A DNA stretch of 64,000 nt from Pantoea anthophila. Its GTDB lineage: Bacteria; Pseudomonadota; Gammaproteobacteria; Enterobacterales; Enterobacteriaceae. The notes beneath the pieces are model-generated. The model was not told the origin of the DNA and searched no databases. It saw nothing but the letters and a program-made list of their open reading frames with translations. The stretch is from NCBI RefSeq assembly GCF_006494375.1, contig NZ_VHIZ01000066.1, positions 124,001-188,000 on the forward strand, written 5' to 3'. The position numbers and the translations under genes are program-made. Position 1 is the stretch's first letter, and the number at the start of each line of letters is the position of its first letter. This document shows, in pieces, positions 8,277 to 15,742 of this stretch.

Positions 8277-9040
8277 GTCAGCCTTTATTAGCCGTTGAAG
8301 GCCTGATGATGCGCTTCGGCGGTCTGTTAGCCGTAAATAATGTGGCGCTGGAGCTGCGTCCGCAGGAGATCGTTTCGCTGATTGGCCCTAACGGTGCCGG
8401 GAAAACCACGGTGTTCAACTGCCTGACCGGCTTTTACAAGCCAACCGGCGGCAGCATCACATTGCGTGACCAGCATCTGGAAGGCCTGCCGGGTCAGAAG
8501 ATTGCGCGCATGGGCATTGTGCGAACCTTCCAGCACGTACGCCTGTTCCGTGAGATGACGGTGATTGAGAACCTGCTGGTGGCACAGCATCAGCACCTGA
8601 AGAGCGGCCTGTTTTCCGGCCTGCTGAAAACGCCCGCGTTTCGCCGCAGTGAGAGCGAAGCGCTGGATCGCGCGGCGACCTGGCTGGAGCGGGTCGGCTT
8701 ACTCGACCTGGCTAACCGTCAGGCGGGCAATCTGGCCTATGGTCAGCAGCGCCGGCTGGAGATCGCGCGCTGCATGGTGACGCGCCCGGAGATCCTGATG
8801 CTGGATGAGCCGGCAGCGGGCCTCAACCCCAAAGAGACCCACGAGCTGGATGCGCTGATTGCGGAACTGCGTGGCGAACACAAGGTTTCGGTGCTGCTGA
8901 TCGAACATGATATGAAGCTGGTAATGGGCATCTCTGACCGCATTTACGTGGTCAATCAGGGAACGCCGCTGGCTAACGGAACGCCGGAAGAGATTCGTAA
9001 TAACCCGGATGTCATTCGCGCCTATTTAGGAGAGGCCTGA
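8273..9040 (+). CDS. livG: Branched-chain amino-acid ABC ATPase LivG
   Basis: Cytoplasmic ATPase paired with LivF. It is 255 aa, the family length. Walker A is GPNGAGKTT and Walker B is ILMLDEP; the signature is LAYGQQRRLEIAR, the degenerate form usual for LivG proteins. The C-terminal LLIEHDMKLVMGISDRIYVV segment is characteristic. livF follows one base after the stop. Confidence 0.97.
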   Translation: MSQPLLAVEGLMMRFGGLLAVNNVALELRPQEIVSLIGPNGAGKTTVFNCLTGFYKPTGGSITLRDQHLEGLPGQKIARMGIVRTFQHVRLFREMTVIENLLVAQHQHLKSGLFSGLLKTPAFRRSESEALDRAATWLERVGLLDLANRQAGNLAYGQQRRLEIARCMVTRPEILMLDEPAAGLNPKETHELDALIAELRGEHKVSVLLIEHDMKLVMGISDRIYVVNQGTPLANGTPEEIRNNPDVIRAYLGEA

Positions 9041-9041
9041 G

Positions 9042-9755
9042 ATGGCAAATGCGATGTTAACCATTGAGAACGTCAGTGCGCATTACGGCAAAATTCAGGC
9101 GCTGCACAACGTCAGTCTTTACATCAACCAGGGCGAAATCGTCACCCTGATTGGTGCCAACGGCGCCGGGAAAACCACGCTGCTCGGCACGCTGTGCGGC
9201 GAACCGCGCGCGACCCAGGGCACCATTACCTTTGATGGCAAAACCATCACCGACTGGCAGACGGCGCGCATCATGCGTGAAGCGATTGCCATCGTGCCAG
9301 AGGGGCGGCGGGTCTTTTCGCGCATGACGGTGGAGGAGAATCTGGCGATGGGCGGCTTTTTTGCCAGCCGCCCGGACTACCTGTCGCGGATTAAGCGCGT
9401 GTATGAACTCTTCCCGCGTCTGGCGGAGCGTAAAATCCAGCGCGCCGGCACCATGTCCGGCGGTGAGCAGCAGATGCTGGCCATTGGCCGTGCCCTGATG
9501 AGCCAGCCGCGCCTGCTGCTGCTGGATGAGCCGTCGCTGGGACTGGCACCGATCATTATTCAGCAGATCTTCGACACCATTGAGCAGCTGCGCAGCGAGG
9601 GGATGACCATCTTCCTGGTGGAGCAGAATGCCAATCAGGCGCTGAAGCTGGCGGACCGGGGCTATGTGCTGGAGAACGGGCATGTGGTGCTGGAAGACAC
9701 TGGTGCAGCATTACTCTCCAACGAAGCCGTCCGCAGCGCTTACTTAGGTGCCTGA
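9042..9755 (+). CDS. livF: Branched-chain amino-acid ABC ATPase LivF
   Basis: Second ATPase of the importer, 237 aa. Walker A is GANGAGKTT, the signature MSGGEQQML and Walker B LLLLDEPSLGLAP. The motif IVPEGRRVFSRMTVEENLAM is diagnostic of LivF. It is the last gene of livKHMGF; no strong T-tailed terminator follows, only a short CCTGGC/GCCAGG hairpin at 9766-9783. Confidence 0.97.
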   Translation: MANAMLTIENVSAHYGKIQALHNVSLYINQGEIVTLIGANGAGKTTLLGTLCGEPRATQGTITFDGKTITDWQTARIMREAIAIVPEGRRVFSRMTVEENLAMGGFFASRPDYLSRIKRVYELFPRLAERKIQRAGTMSGGEQQMLAIGRALMSQPRLLLLDEPSLGLAPIIIQQIFDTIEQLRSEGMTIFLVEQNANQALKLADRGYVLENGHVVLEDTGAALLSNEAVRSAYLGA

Positions 9756-9800
9756 TGGGGCACGGCCTGGCTTGCTTGCCAGGTTCCGGTTGGGCAGTGC

Positions 9801-9870
9801 TCGCCATCCTCACGTACTACGTGTACGCTCCGGTGGCTGCGCGCTGTCCGCCCGCAACCTGCCTGCGCCG
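9801..9870. other. Non-coding palindromic tract after livF
   Basis: Between livF and the first structured repeat (9756-10020) no gene is credible. The tract contains the palindrome CACGTA-c-TACGTG (9811-9823) followed by a GC-rich segment. My impression is that similar CACGTACTACGTG-bearing tracts recur in intergenic regions of related enterics, but only one copy is visible in this window. Confidence 0.3.
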
Positions 9871-10026
9871 CCGACGGCCTGGAGCACTGGTGTGAAGGGT
9901 AGTTCCGATGGCCTTTGCCAGAGGCCGTTTCAGCTTATGGTAATCAATCCGACGTAGTAATGATGTTATAGCTGCTCAGACTGCTGACAAACCCAAATCA
10001 GTGTGAATCTGGCCGCAACAAATATA

Positions 10027-10145
10027 CTCAACGCGCAGGGAACATGGTCAGAAGAGGAAAGCGTCCCGCGCCATGGACGGCGCGGGCCGAGCGTGTCATG
10101 GATGACAGATTTAGCGTCTTTCCGATCTGACCTTGTTCCTTGTGC
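10027..10145 (+). repeat. Structured intergenic repeat, copy 1 (livF-ugpB)
   Basis: First of three copies of a ~119-bp element. The outer stem is GGAACA-t-GGTCAGA (10039-10052) with TCTGACC-t-TGTTCC (10126-10139). Inside is GGAAAG/CTTTCC, then a perfect 8-bp hairpin CCCGCGCC (10065-10072)/GGCGCGGG (10079-10086) and a second hairpin TGTCAT (10094-10099)/ATGACA (10102-10107). Here an outermost pair AATCTGGCC (10006-10014)/GGCCAGATT (10168-10176) may extend the element to about 170 bp. No coding potential seen. Confidence 0.85.
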
Positions 10146-10220
10146 ATGCTCAGTCTTACAGCAACCTGGCCAGATTGTGTCAACAAAGTCGTTAGCTGCT
10201 CCGCCTTTCTTCCCTTTCGC

Positions 10221-10259
10221 CTGTCACCCGCCTGTCATCTGCCTGTTATTAATCCGTCA
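10221..10259 (+). promoter_or_regulatory. Tandem PhoB boxes upstream of ugpB
   Basis: Four direct repeats at exact 11-bp spacing: CTGTCA (10221), CTGTCA (10232), CTGTTA (10243) and CCGTCA (10254). This is the known Pho-box arrangement (CTGTCA every 11 bp), about 75-110 bp before the ugpB start. It indicates activation of the ugp operon by phosphorylated PhoB under phosphate starvation. Confidence 0.85.
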
Positions 10260-10333
10260 TTTTCCCGTGTCATGTTACTTCGCGAACCAGAAATCCGTGA
10301 TTTCACGCGTATTTACCTGCACAGGAAAATTCT

Positions 10334-11650
10334 ATGTCCGTCGTTACCTTTCGCCGTAGCCTGATGAGCGCGCTGCTCGGTCTGACCCTCAGCGGCCATG
10401 CCATCGCCGCCACTGAGATCCCTTTCTGGCACTCCATGGAAGGCGAGTTAGGCAAAGAAGTCGATTCGCTGGCTCAGCGCTTTAACCAGACCCATCCCGA
10501 TTACAAAATCGTTCCGACCTACAAAGGTAACTACGAGCAGAGCCTGGCGGCCGGGATCGCGGCAGTGCGCAGCGGCAAAGCGCCTGCGGTGCTGCAGGTT
10601 TATGAAGTGGGCACGGCCACCATGATGGCTTCACAGGCGATTGTGCCGGTGCATCAGATCTTCAAAGATGCCGGTATCCCCTTTGATGAAAAGCAGTTCG
10701 TACCGACGGTTGCGGGCTACTACAGCGACAGCAAAGGCCAGCTGATCTCTCAGCCGTTCAACAGCTCTACCCCGGTGCTCTACTACAACAAAGATGCCTT
10801 TAAGAAAGCGGGTCTGAATCCCGATCAGCCCCCGAAAACCTGGCAGGAGCTGGCCACGGATGCCGCCGCGCTGCGCAAGTCGGGCATGAGCTGCGGCTAC
10901 GCCAGCGGCTGGCAGGGCTGGATTCAGATCGAAAACTTCAGCGCCTGGCATGCGCTGCCGGTCGCCACGGAAAATAACGGCTTTGACGGCCTGGATGCGG
11001 TGCTGGAGTTCAACAAACCGGTGCAGGTGCGTCACATCGAAATGCTGGAAGCGATGAACAAAAAAGGGGACTTCACCTACTTTGGCCGCAAAGATGAGCC
11101 GACGGCGAAGTTCTACAACGGCGACTGCGGCATCACTACCGCCTCCTCCGGTTCGCTGGCCGATATCCGTCACTACGCAAAATTCAACTTCGGCGTCGGC
11201 ATGATGCCCTATGACGACACCGTAAAAGGTGCGCCGCAGAACGCCCTGATCGGCGGAGCCAGTCTGTGGGTGATGAAAGGCAAAGATGCAGCAACGTATA
11301 AAGGCGTCGCGGAGTTCATGCAGTTCCTCGCGAAACCGGAAATCGCGGCGGAATGGCACCAGAAAACCGGCTACCTGCCGATTACCACTGCCGCCTATGA
11401 GCTGACGAAACAGCAGGGCTTCTACGACAAAAATCCGGGTGCAGATATCGCCACCCGTCAGATGATGAACAAACCGCCGCTGCCGTTCACCAAAGGCATA
11501 CGTCTGGGCAATATGCCGCAGATCCGTGCCGTGATTGACGAAGAGCTGGAGAGCGTCTGGACCGGTAAACAGTCGCCGCAAAGCGCGCTGGATAACGCGG
11601 TCAAACGCGGCAACGAACTGCTGCGTCGCTTCCAGCAGCAGGTGAAGTAA
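10334..11650 (+). CDS. ugpB: sn-Glycerol-3-phosphate binding protein UgpB
   Basis: Periplasmic receptor for sn-glycerol-3-phosphate and glycerophosphodiesters, exactly the E. coli length of 438 aa. The signal peptide ends at GHAIA (residue 25) and the mature chain starts ATEIPFWHSMEGELG, a UgpB hallmark. Further family segments include PFNSSTPVLYYNKDAFKKAG and TASSGSLADI. The ATG is preceded by AGGAAAATTCT. First gene of ugpBAECQ, behind the Pho boxes. Confidence 0.97.
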   Translation: MSVVTFRRSLMSALLGLTLSGHAIAATEIPFWHSMEGELGKEVDSLAQRFNQTHPDYKIVPTYKGNYEQSLAAGIAAVRSGKAPAVLQVYEVGTATMMASQAIVPVHQIFKDAGIPFDEKQFVPTVAGYYSDSKGQLISQPFNSSTPVLYYNKDAFKKAGLNPDQPPKTWQELATDAAALRKSGMSCGYASGWQGWIQIENFSAWHALPVATENNGFDGLDAVLEFNKPVQVRHIEMLEAMNKKGDFTYFGRKDEPTAKFYNGDCGITTASSGSLADIRHYAKFNFGVGMMPYDDTVKGAPQNALIGGASLWVMKGKDAATYKGVAEFMQFLAKPEIAAEWHQKTGYLPITTAAYELTKQQGFYDKNPGADIATRQMMNKPPLPFTKGIRLGNMPQIRAVIDEELESVWTGKQSPQSALDNAVKRGNELLRRFQQQVK

Positions 11651-11660
11651 TCTGCCCGAC

Positions 11661-11690
11661 AGGGCCAGTGCAGGCTGGCCCTCTCTCTTT
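11661..11690 (+). terminator. Intercistronic hairpin between ugpB and ugpA
   Basis: AGGGCCAG (11661-11668) pairs perfectly with CTGGCCCT (11675-11682) across a 6-base loop; the tail is pyrimidine-rich (ctctctttctg) rather than a pure T run. Probably a partial terminator or 3' stabiliser that raises the UgpB to UgpAEC ratio. Confidence 0.55.
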
Positions 11691-11707
11691 CTGAATCAGA
11701 GTGCGCT

Positions 11708-12595
11708 ATGTCTTCTTCTCGCCCGGTTTTTCGCACCAGCCTGCTGCCTTATCTGCTGGTGCTGCCGCAGTTACTGATCACCGCGGTCTTCTTTCTCTGG
11801 CCTGCCGGTGAAGCGCTGTGGTACTCGCTGCAAAGCCTCGATCCCTTTGGCCTCTCCAGCCGCTTTGTCGGACTGGAAAATTTCAGACGCCTGTTTGCCG
11901 ATCCCTACTATCTCGATTCGTTCTGGACCACCCTGACATTCAGCGGCATGGTCACGGGGTTCGGCATGCTGTTTTCGCTGCTGCTGGCGGCGCTGGTCGA
12001 TTATGTCGTGCGGCTGCGCCGCCTCTATCAGACCCTGCTGCTGCTGCCCTACGCCGTTGCGCCGGTAGTGGCCGCGGTGCTGTGGATGTTTCTGTTCAAT
12101 CCCGGTCTGGGCCTCTTCAGCTACCTGCTGCACCACATCGGCTATGAGTGGAACTATGCGCAGAACAGCGGTCAGGCGATGTTCCTGATTGTTCTGGCGT
12201 CGATCTGGCAACAGATGAGCTACAACTTCCTGTTCTTCTTCGCTGCTCTGCAGTCGATCCCGAAATCGCTGGTGGAAGCCGCCGCGATTGACGGTGCCGG
12301 GCCGGTGCGACGCTTCTTCAACCTTTCCCTGCCGCTGATTGCGCCGGTGAGCTTCTTTCTGCTGGTGGTGAATCTGATCTATGCCTTTTTCGACACCTTC
12401 CCGGTGATCGACGCGGCTACCGGCGGCGGGCCGGTGCAGGCGACCACCACGCTGATTTACAAAATCTACCGCGAAGGCTTCACCGGTCTGGACCTCTCCT
12501 CGTCGGCGGCGCAGTCGGTGGTGCTGATGCTGCTGGTCATCGGGCTGACGGTCATCCAGTTCCGCTTTGTTGAACGTAAGGTGCAATACCAATGA
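11708..12595 (+). CDS. ugpA: sn-Glycerol-3-phosphate ABC permease UgpA
   Basis: Inner-membrane permease, 295 aa as in E. coli, with about six hydrophobic segments. The MalF-type EAA loop is visible as EAAAIDGAGPVRRFFNLSLP (around residues 195-214), which contacts the UgpC ATPase. It overlaps ugpE by four bases (ATGA). Confidence 0.97.
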   Translation: MSSSRPVFRTSLLPYLLVLPQLLITAVFFLWPAGEALWYSLQSLDPFGLSSRFVGLENFRRLFADPYYLDSFWTTLTFSGMVTGFGMLFSLLLAALVDYVVRLRRLYQTLLLLPYAVAPVVAAVLWMFLFNPGLGLFSYLLHHIGYEWNYAQNSGQAMFLIVLASIWQQMSYNFLFFFAALQSIPKSLVEAAAIDGAGPVRRFFNLSLPLIAPVSFFLLVVNLIYAFFDTFPVIDAATGGGPVQATTTLIYKIYREGFTGLDLSSSAAQSVVLMLLVIGLTVIQFRFVERKVQYQ

Positions 12596-13437
12596 TTGAG
12601 AATCGACGCGGGCTGGATCTCTTCAGCCACCTCGTGCTGGTACTGGGCGTGCTCACCATCCTGTTTCCGCTCTACGTCGCCTTTGTCGCCGCAACGCTGG
12701 ATAACGAGGCGGTCTATCAGGTGCCGATGACGCTGGTGCCCGGCACCCATCTCTGGGAGAACGTCTCACGCATCTGGACTCACGGCGTCAACGGCAGCGG
12801 CCCGGCATTTGGTCTGATGCTGCTTAACAGCATGATCATGGCGCTCGGCATCACCTTCGGCAAAATCACCGTGTCGATGCTGTCGGCGTTTGCGCTGGTC
12901 TGGTTTCGCTTTCCGCTGCGCACGCTCTTCTTCTGGCTGATCTTTATCACCCTGATGCTGCCGGTGGAGGTGCGTATTTTCCCGACGGTGCAGGTGATTG
13001 CCGATCTCAATCTGCTCGACAGCTACAGCGGACTGACCCTGCCACTGATGGCTTCAGCAACCGCCACCTTCCTGTTTCGTCAGTTTTTTATGTCGCTGCC
13101 GGATGAGCTGGTCGAAGCGGCGCGCATCGATGGGGCCAGCGCGATGCGCTTCTTTATCGACATCGTGCTGCCGCTCTCCAGAACCAATCTGGCGGCGTTA
13201 TTCGTGATCACCTTTATCTACGGCTGGAACCAGTATCTCTGGCCGCTGCTGATTATCAATGACGCCAGCCTCGGCACGGCGGTGGCGGGGATTAAAAGCA
13301 TGATCTCCAGCAGCGGTTCGCCGACCCAGTGGAACGAAGTGATGGCAGCAATGTTATTAACCCTGATCCCACCGCTGGTGGTGGTATTGGTCATGCAGCG
13401 TGCCTTTGTGCGCGGTCTGGTTGAGAGTGAGAAATAA
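12592..13437 (+). CDS. ugpE: sn-Glycerol-3-phosphate ABC permease UgpE
   Basis: Partner permease of UgpA, 281 aa. The EAA loop is EAARIDGASAMRFFIDIVLP, and the opening MIENRRGLDLFSHLVLVLGV matches the family. The start overlaps the ugpA stop; ugpC begins one base after the ugpE stop. Confidence 0.97.
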   Translation: MIENRRGLDLFSHLVLVLGVLTILFPLYVAFVAATLDNEAVYQVPMTLVPGTHLWENVSRIWTHGVNGSGPAFGLMLLNSMIMALGITFGKITVSMLSAFALVWFRFPLRTLFFWLIFITLMLPVEVRIFPTVQVIADLNLLDSYSGLTLPLMASATATFLFRQFFMSLPDELVEAARIDGASAMRFFIDIVLPLSRTNLAALFVITFIYGWNQYLWPLLIINDASLGTAVAGIKSMISSSGSPTQWNEVMAAMLLTLIPPLVVVLVMQRAFVRGLVESEK

Positions 13438-13438
13438 G

Positions 13439-14512
13439 ATGGCAGGCGTAACCCTTCAGGCAGTGACCAAATCCTATGACGGTAAAAATCAGATCATTCA
13501 GCCGCTGAACGTCACCATCCACGACGGCGAATTTATGGTGATGGTCGGCCCTTCCGGCTGCGGAAAATCGACCCTGCTGCGCATGGTGGCCGGTCTGGAG
13601 CGGGTCAGCTCCGGCGATATCTACATCGATAACCGGCGCGTCACCCAGGAGGAGCCGAAAGATCGCGGCATCGCGATGGTGTTCCAGAACTATGCGCTCT
13701 ATCCCCACATGTCGGTAGAGGAGAACATGGCGTATGGCCTCAAAATTCGCGGCATGGGCAAAGAGCAGATTCGTCAGCGGGTGCTCGACGCGGCGCGCAG
13801 TCTGGAGCTGGATCATCTGCTGACGCGGCGGCCGCGGGAGCTCTCCGGCGGACAGCGTCAGCGCGTGGCGATGGGCCGCGCTATCGTGCGCGAACCGGCG
13901 GTCTTTCTGTTTGATGAGCCGCTGTCGAATCTCGACGCCCGTCTGCGGGTGCAGATGCGGCTGGAGTTGCAGCAGCTGCATCGCCGCCTGCAGACCACCA
14001 GCCTCTATGTAACGCACGACCAGGTTGAGGCGATGACGCTGGCGCAGCGGGTGATGGTCATGAATAAAGGGGTGGTCGAGCAGCTCGGCACCCCGGTGGA
14101 GATCTATGAGCGTCCCGCCAGCCAGTTCGTCGCCGCGTTTATCGGCGCTCCCGCCATGAACCTGCTGAAAGGGCAGTTCAGCAGCGACGGGTCGCGCTTT
14201 AACCTCGACGCCTCGCACGCGCTGCCGCTGAGCGAGAGCAAGGCGAAATGGGCCGGCCGGCCGGTGGTGCTGGGCATCCGGCCAGAGCATATCCGGCAAA
14301 GCAGCCGCGAGCAGGGCGGCATCCCGCTGCGGGTGGACACGCTGGAGATGCTGGGTGCCGATAATCTGGCCCATGGCCGCATCGGCGACACGCCGCTGGT
14401 GGTACGCTTAGCCCACAGTGAACGGCCGGAACCCGGCACGACGCTGTGGCTGCATCTGCCGTCAGATGCGTTACACTTCTTCGATTCAACCCATGGAAAG
14501 CGTCTGGAATGA
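13439..14512 (+). CDS. ugpC: sn-Glycerol-3-phosphate ABC ATPase UgpC
   Basis: MalK-like ATPase of the Ugp importer. The ATG at 13439 gives 357 aa beginning MAGVTLQAVTKSYDG; an upstream in-frame ATG at 13400 would lie inside ugpE and is rejected. Walker A is GPSGCGKST, the signature LSGGQRQRVAMGRA and Walker B FLFDEPLSNLDA. A C-terminal regulatory (TOBE-type) domain follows from about residue 235. The stop overlaps the start of ugpQ (ATGA). Confidence 0.97.
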   Translation: MAGVTLQAVTKSYDGKNQIIQPLNVTIHDGEFMVMVGPSGCGKSTLLRMVAGLERVSSGDIYIDNRRVTQEEPKDRGIAMVFQNYALYPHMSVEENMAYGLKIRGMGKEQIRQRVLDAARSLELDHLLTRRPRELSGGQRQRVAMGRAIVREPAVFLFDEPLSNLDARLRVQMRLELQQLHRRLQTTSLYVTHDQVEAMTLAQRVMVMNKGVVEQLGTPVEIYERPASQFVAAFIGAPAMNLLKGQFSSDGSRFNLDASHALPLSESKAKWAGRPVVLGIRPEHIRQSSREQGGIPLRVDTLEMLGADNLAHGRIGDTPLVVRLAHSERPEPGTTLWLHLPSDALHFFDSTHGKRLE

Positions 14513-15252
14513 GCACACAACACTGGCCCTATCCCCGCATCGTCGCCCACCGCGGCGGCGGTAAACTGGCACCCGAAAATACTCTGGCAGCCATCGACAC
14601 TGGCGCGAAGTTTGGACATCAGATGATTGAATTTGATGTCAAACTCTCGGCCGATGCGCAGATTTTTCTGCTGCACGACGACACGCTGGATCGCACCAGT
14701 AACGGCTGGGGCGTGGCGGGTCAGCTGCCGTGGGAAAAGTTATCACAGCTTGATGCGGGTGGCTGGTTTGGCAACGCCTTCTCAGGCGAAAAGCTGGCGC
14801 GGCTGGATCAGGTGGCGGCGCGCTGCCGTCAGCATCAGATGATGGCCAACATCGAAATCAAACCCACCACCGGCAGCGAGACCGAAACCGGCCGTGCCGT
14901 GGCGCAGGCCGCGGCGATGCTGTGGCAGGATCAGACCGCGCCGCTGCTCTCGTCGTTCTCTTTTGAGGCGCTGGAAGCCGCCATGCAGGCAGAGCCGCAG
15001 CTGCCGCGAGGGCTGCTGTCCCACAGCTGGGACCCGCAGTGGCGGGAAAAGACCACGGCGCTGGCGTGCGTCTCCATCCACCTCAACCATAAAGTGCTGA
15101 CCGCAGAGCGGGTTGCAGAGCTGAAAAGCGCGGACCTGAAGATTCTGGTCTACACCGTGAACAGTCCGGATCGGGCGCGGGAGTTGCTGAAATGGGGCGT
15201 CGATGCCATCTGTACCGACGCAATCGACATCATCGGCCCCGACTTCGGTTAG
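14509..15252 (+). CDS. ugpQ: Cytoplasmic glycerophosphodiester phosphodiesterase UgpQ
   Basis: Hydrolyses glycerophosphodiesters brought in by UgpBAEC to sn-glycerol-3-phosphate and an alcohol. The ATG at 14509 overlaps the ugpC stop and gives 247 aa, the E. coli length. The GDPD signature IVAHRGGGKLAPENTLAAI with catalytic His and the metal-binding EFDVKLSAD stretch are intact. There is no signal peptide, consistent with cytoplasmic action. Its TAG stop (15250-15252) shares bases with the stop of the convergent yhhA. Confidence 0.97.
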   Translation: MSTQHWPYPRIVAHRGGGKLAPENTLAAIDTGAKFGHQMIEFDVKLSADAQIFLLHDDTLDRTSNGWGVAGQLPWEKLSQLDAGGWFGNAFSGEKLARLDQVAARCRQHQMMANIEIKPTTGSETETGRAVAQAAAMLWQDQTAPLLSSFSFEALEAAMQAEPQLPRGLLSHSWDPQWREKTTALACVSIHLNHKVLTAERVAELKSADLKILVYTVNSPDRARELLKWGVDAICTDAIDIIGPDFG

Positions 15253-15536
15253 TTCTGATTTGAATTCTGATTCTGCTGCCCCGGCTGCGTGGTGATTACC
15301 CGCTGCCGGGCGCTGTCGCGCTGTTCCTGCATTTTACGCTGCATATCCTGAGTCTGACGCTGCTGATCCTGGCGCAGCTTCAGCTGTTGCTGCTGCTGCT
15401 GGGTCTGCATCTGTGACTGCATCCGCTGCTGGCTGGGATTATAGCCCGGCCGGTTCGGATCATTAGTGCTGTTCAGCGTGTTCGCCTGACTGGCGAAAGG
15501 CAGCAGGGCGGCTAAAACAATCATCCACTTTTTCAT
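15249..15536 (-). CDS. yhhA: YhhA-like DUF2756 small secreted protein
   Basis: Small protein of unknown function, 95 aa, with a signal peptide (MKKWMIVLAALLPFASQANT) and a mature part dominated by glutamine, probably coiled coil (MQTQQQQQQLKLRQDQQRQ region). An AGGAGG at 15541-15546 is 4 nt from the ATG at 15536; a GTG three bases earlier would be too close, so ATG is chosen. Same neighbour relation (ugpQ and ggt) as in E. coli. It converges on ugpQ with overlapping stop codons. Confidence 0.88.
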   Translation of the reverse strand: MKKWMIVLAALLPFASQANTLNSTNDPNRPGYNPSQQRMQSQMQTQQQQQQLKLRQDQQRQTQDMQRKMQEQRDSARQRVITTQPGQQNQNSNQN

Positions 15537-15742
15537 CACTCCTCCTTTCTGAACGCGACAGGGTTATGGGTGCACAACGGCGCACACCGGCTTCTGGGTC
15601 GCATCCATAAGTTTACCCGATATCACAGACCTGACTTTCAGATGTATTCCTGATTTGACTTAACCCTGACACTTTTGCTGTATTTGTAAGCACTTGCAGA
15701 AATGATAAAAAAATGTAAATAACAACACGGGATGGTGACAGG

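Noticed and set aside
10003..10359. 118-codon plus-strand frame over the livF-ugpB gap
   Set aside because: It runs through the structured repeat, the Pho boxes and the ugpB start; no coding character.
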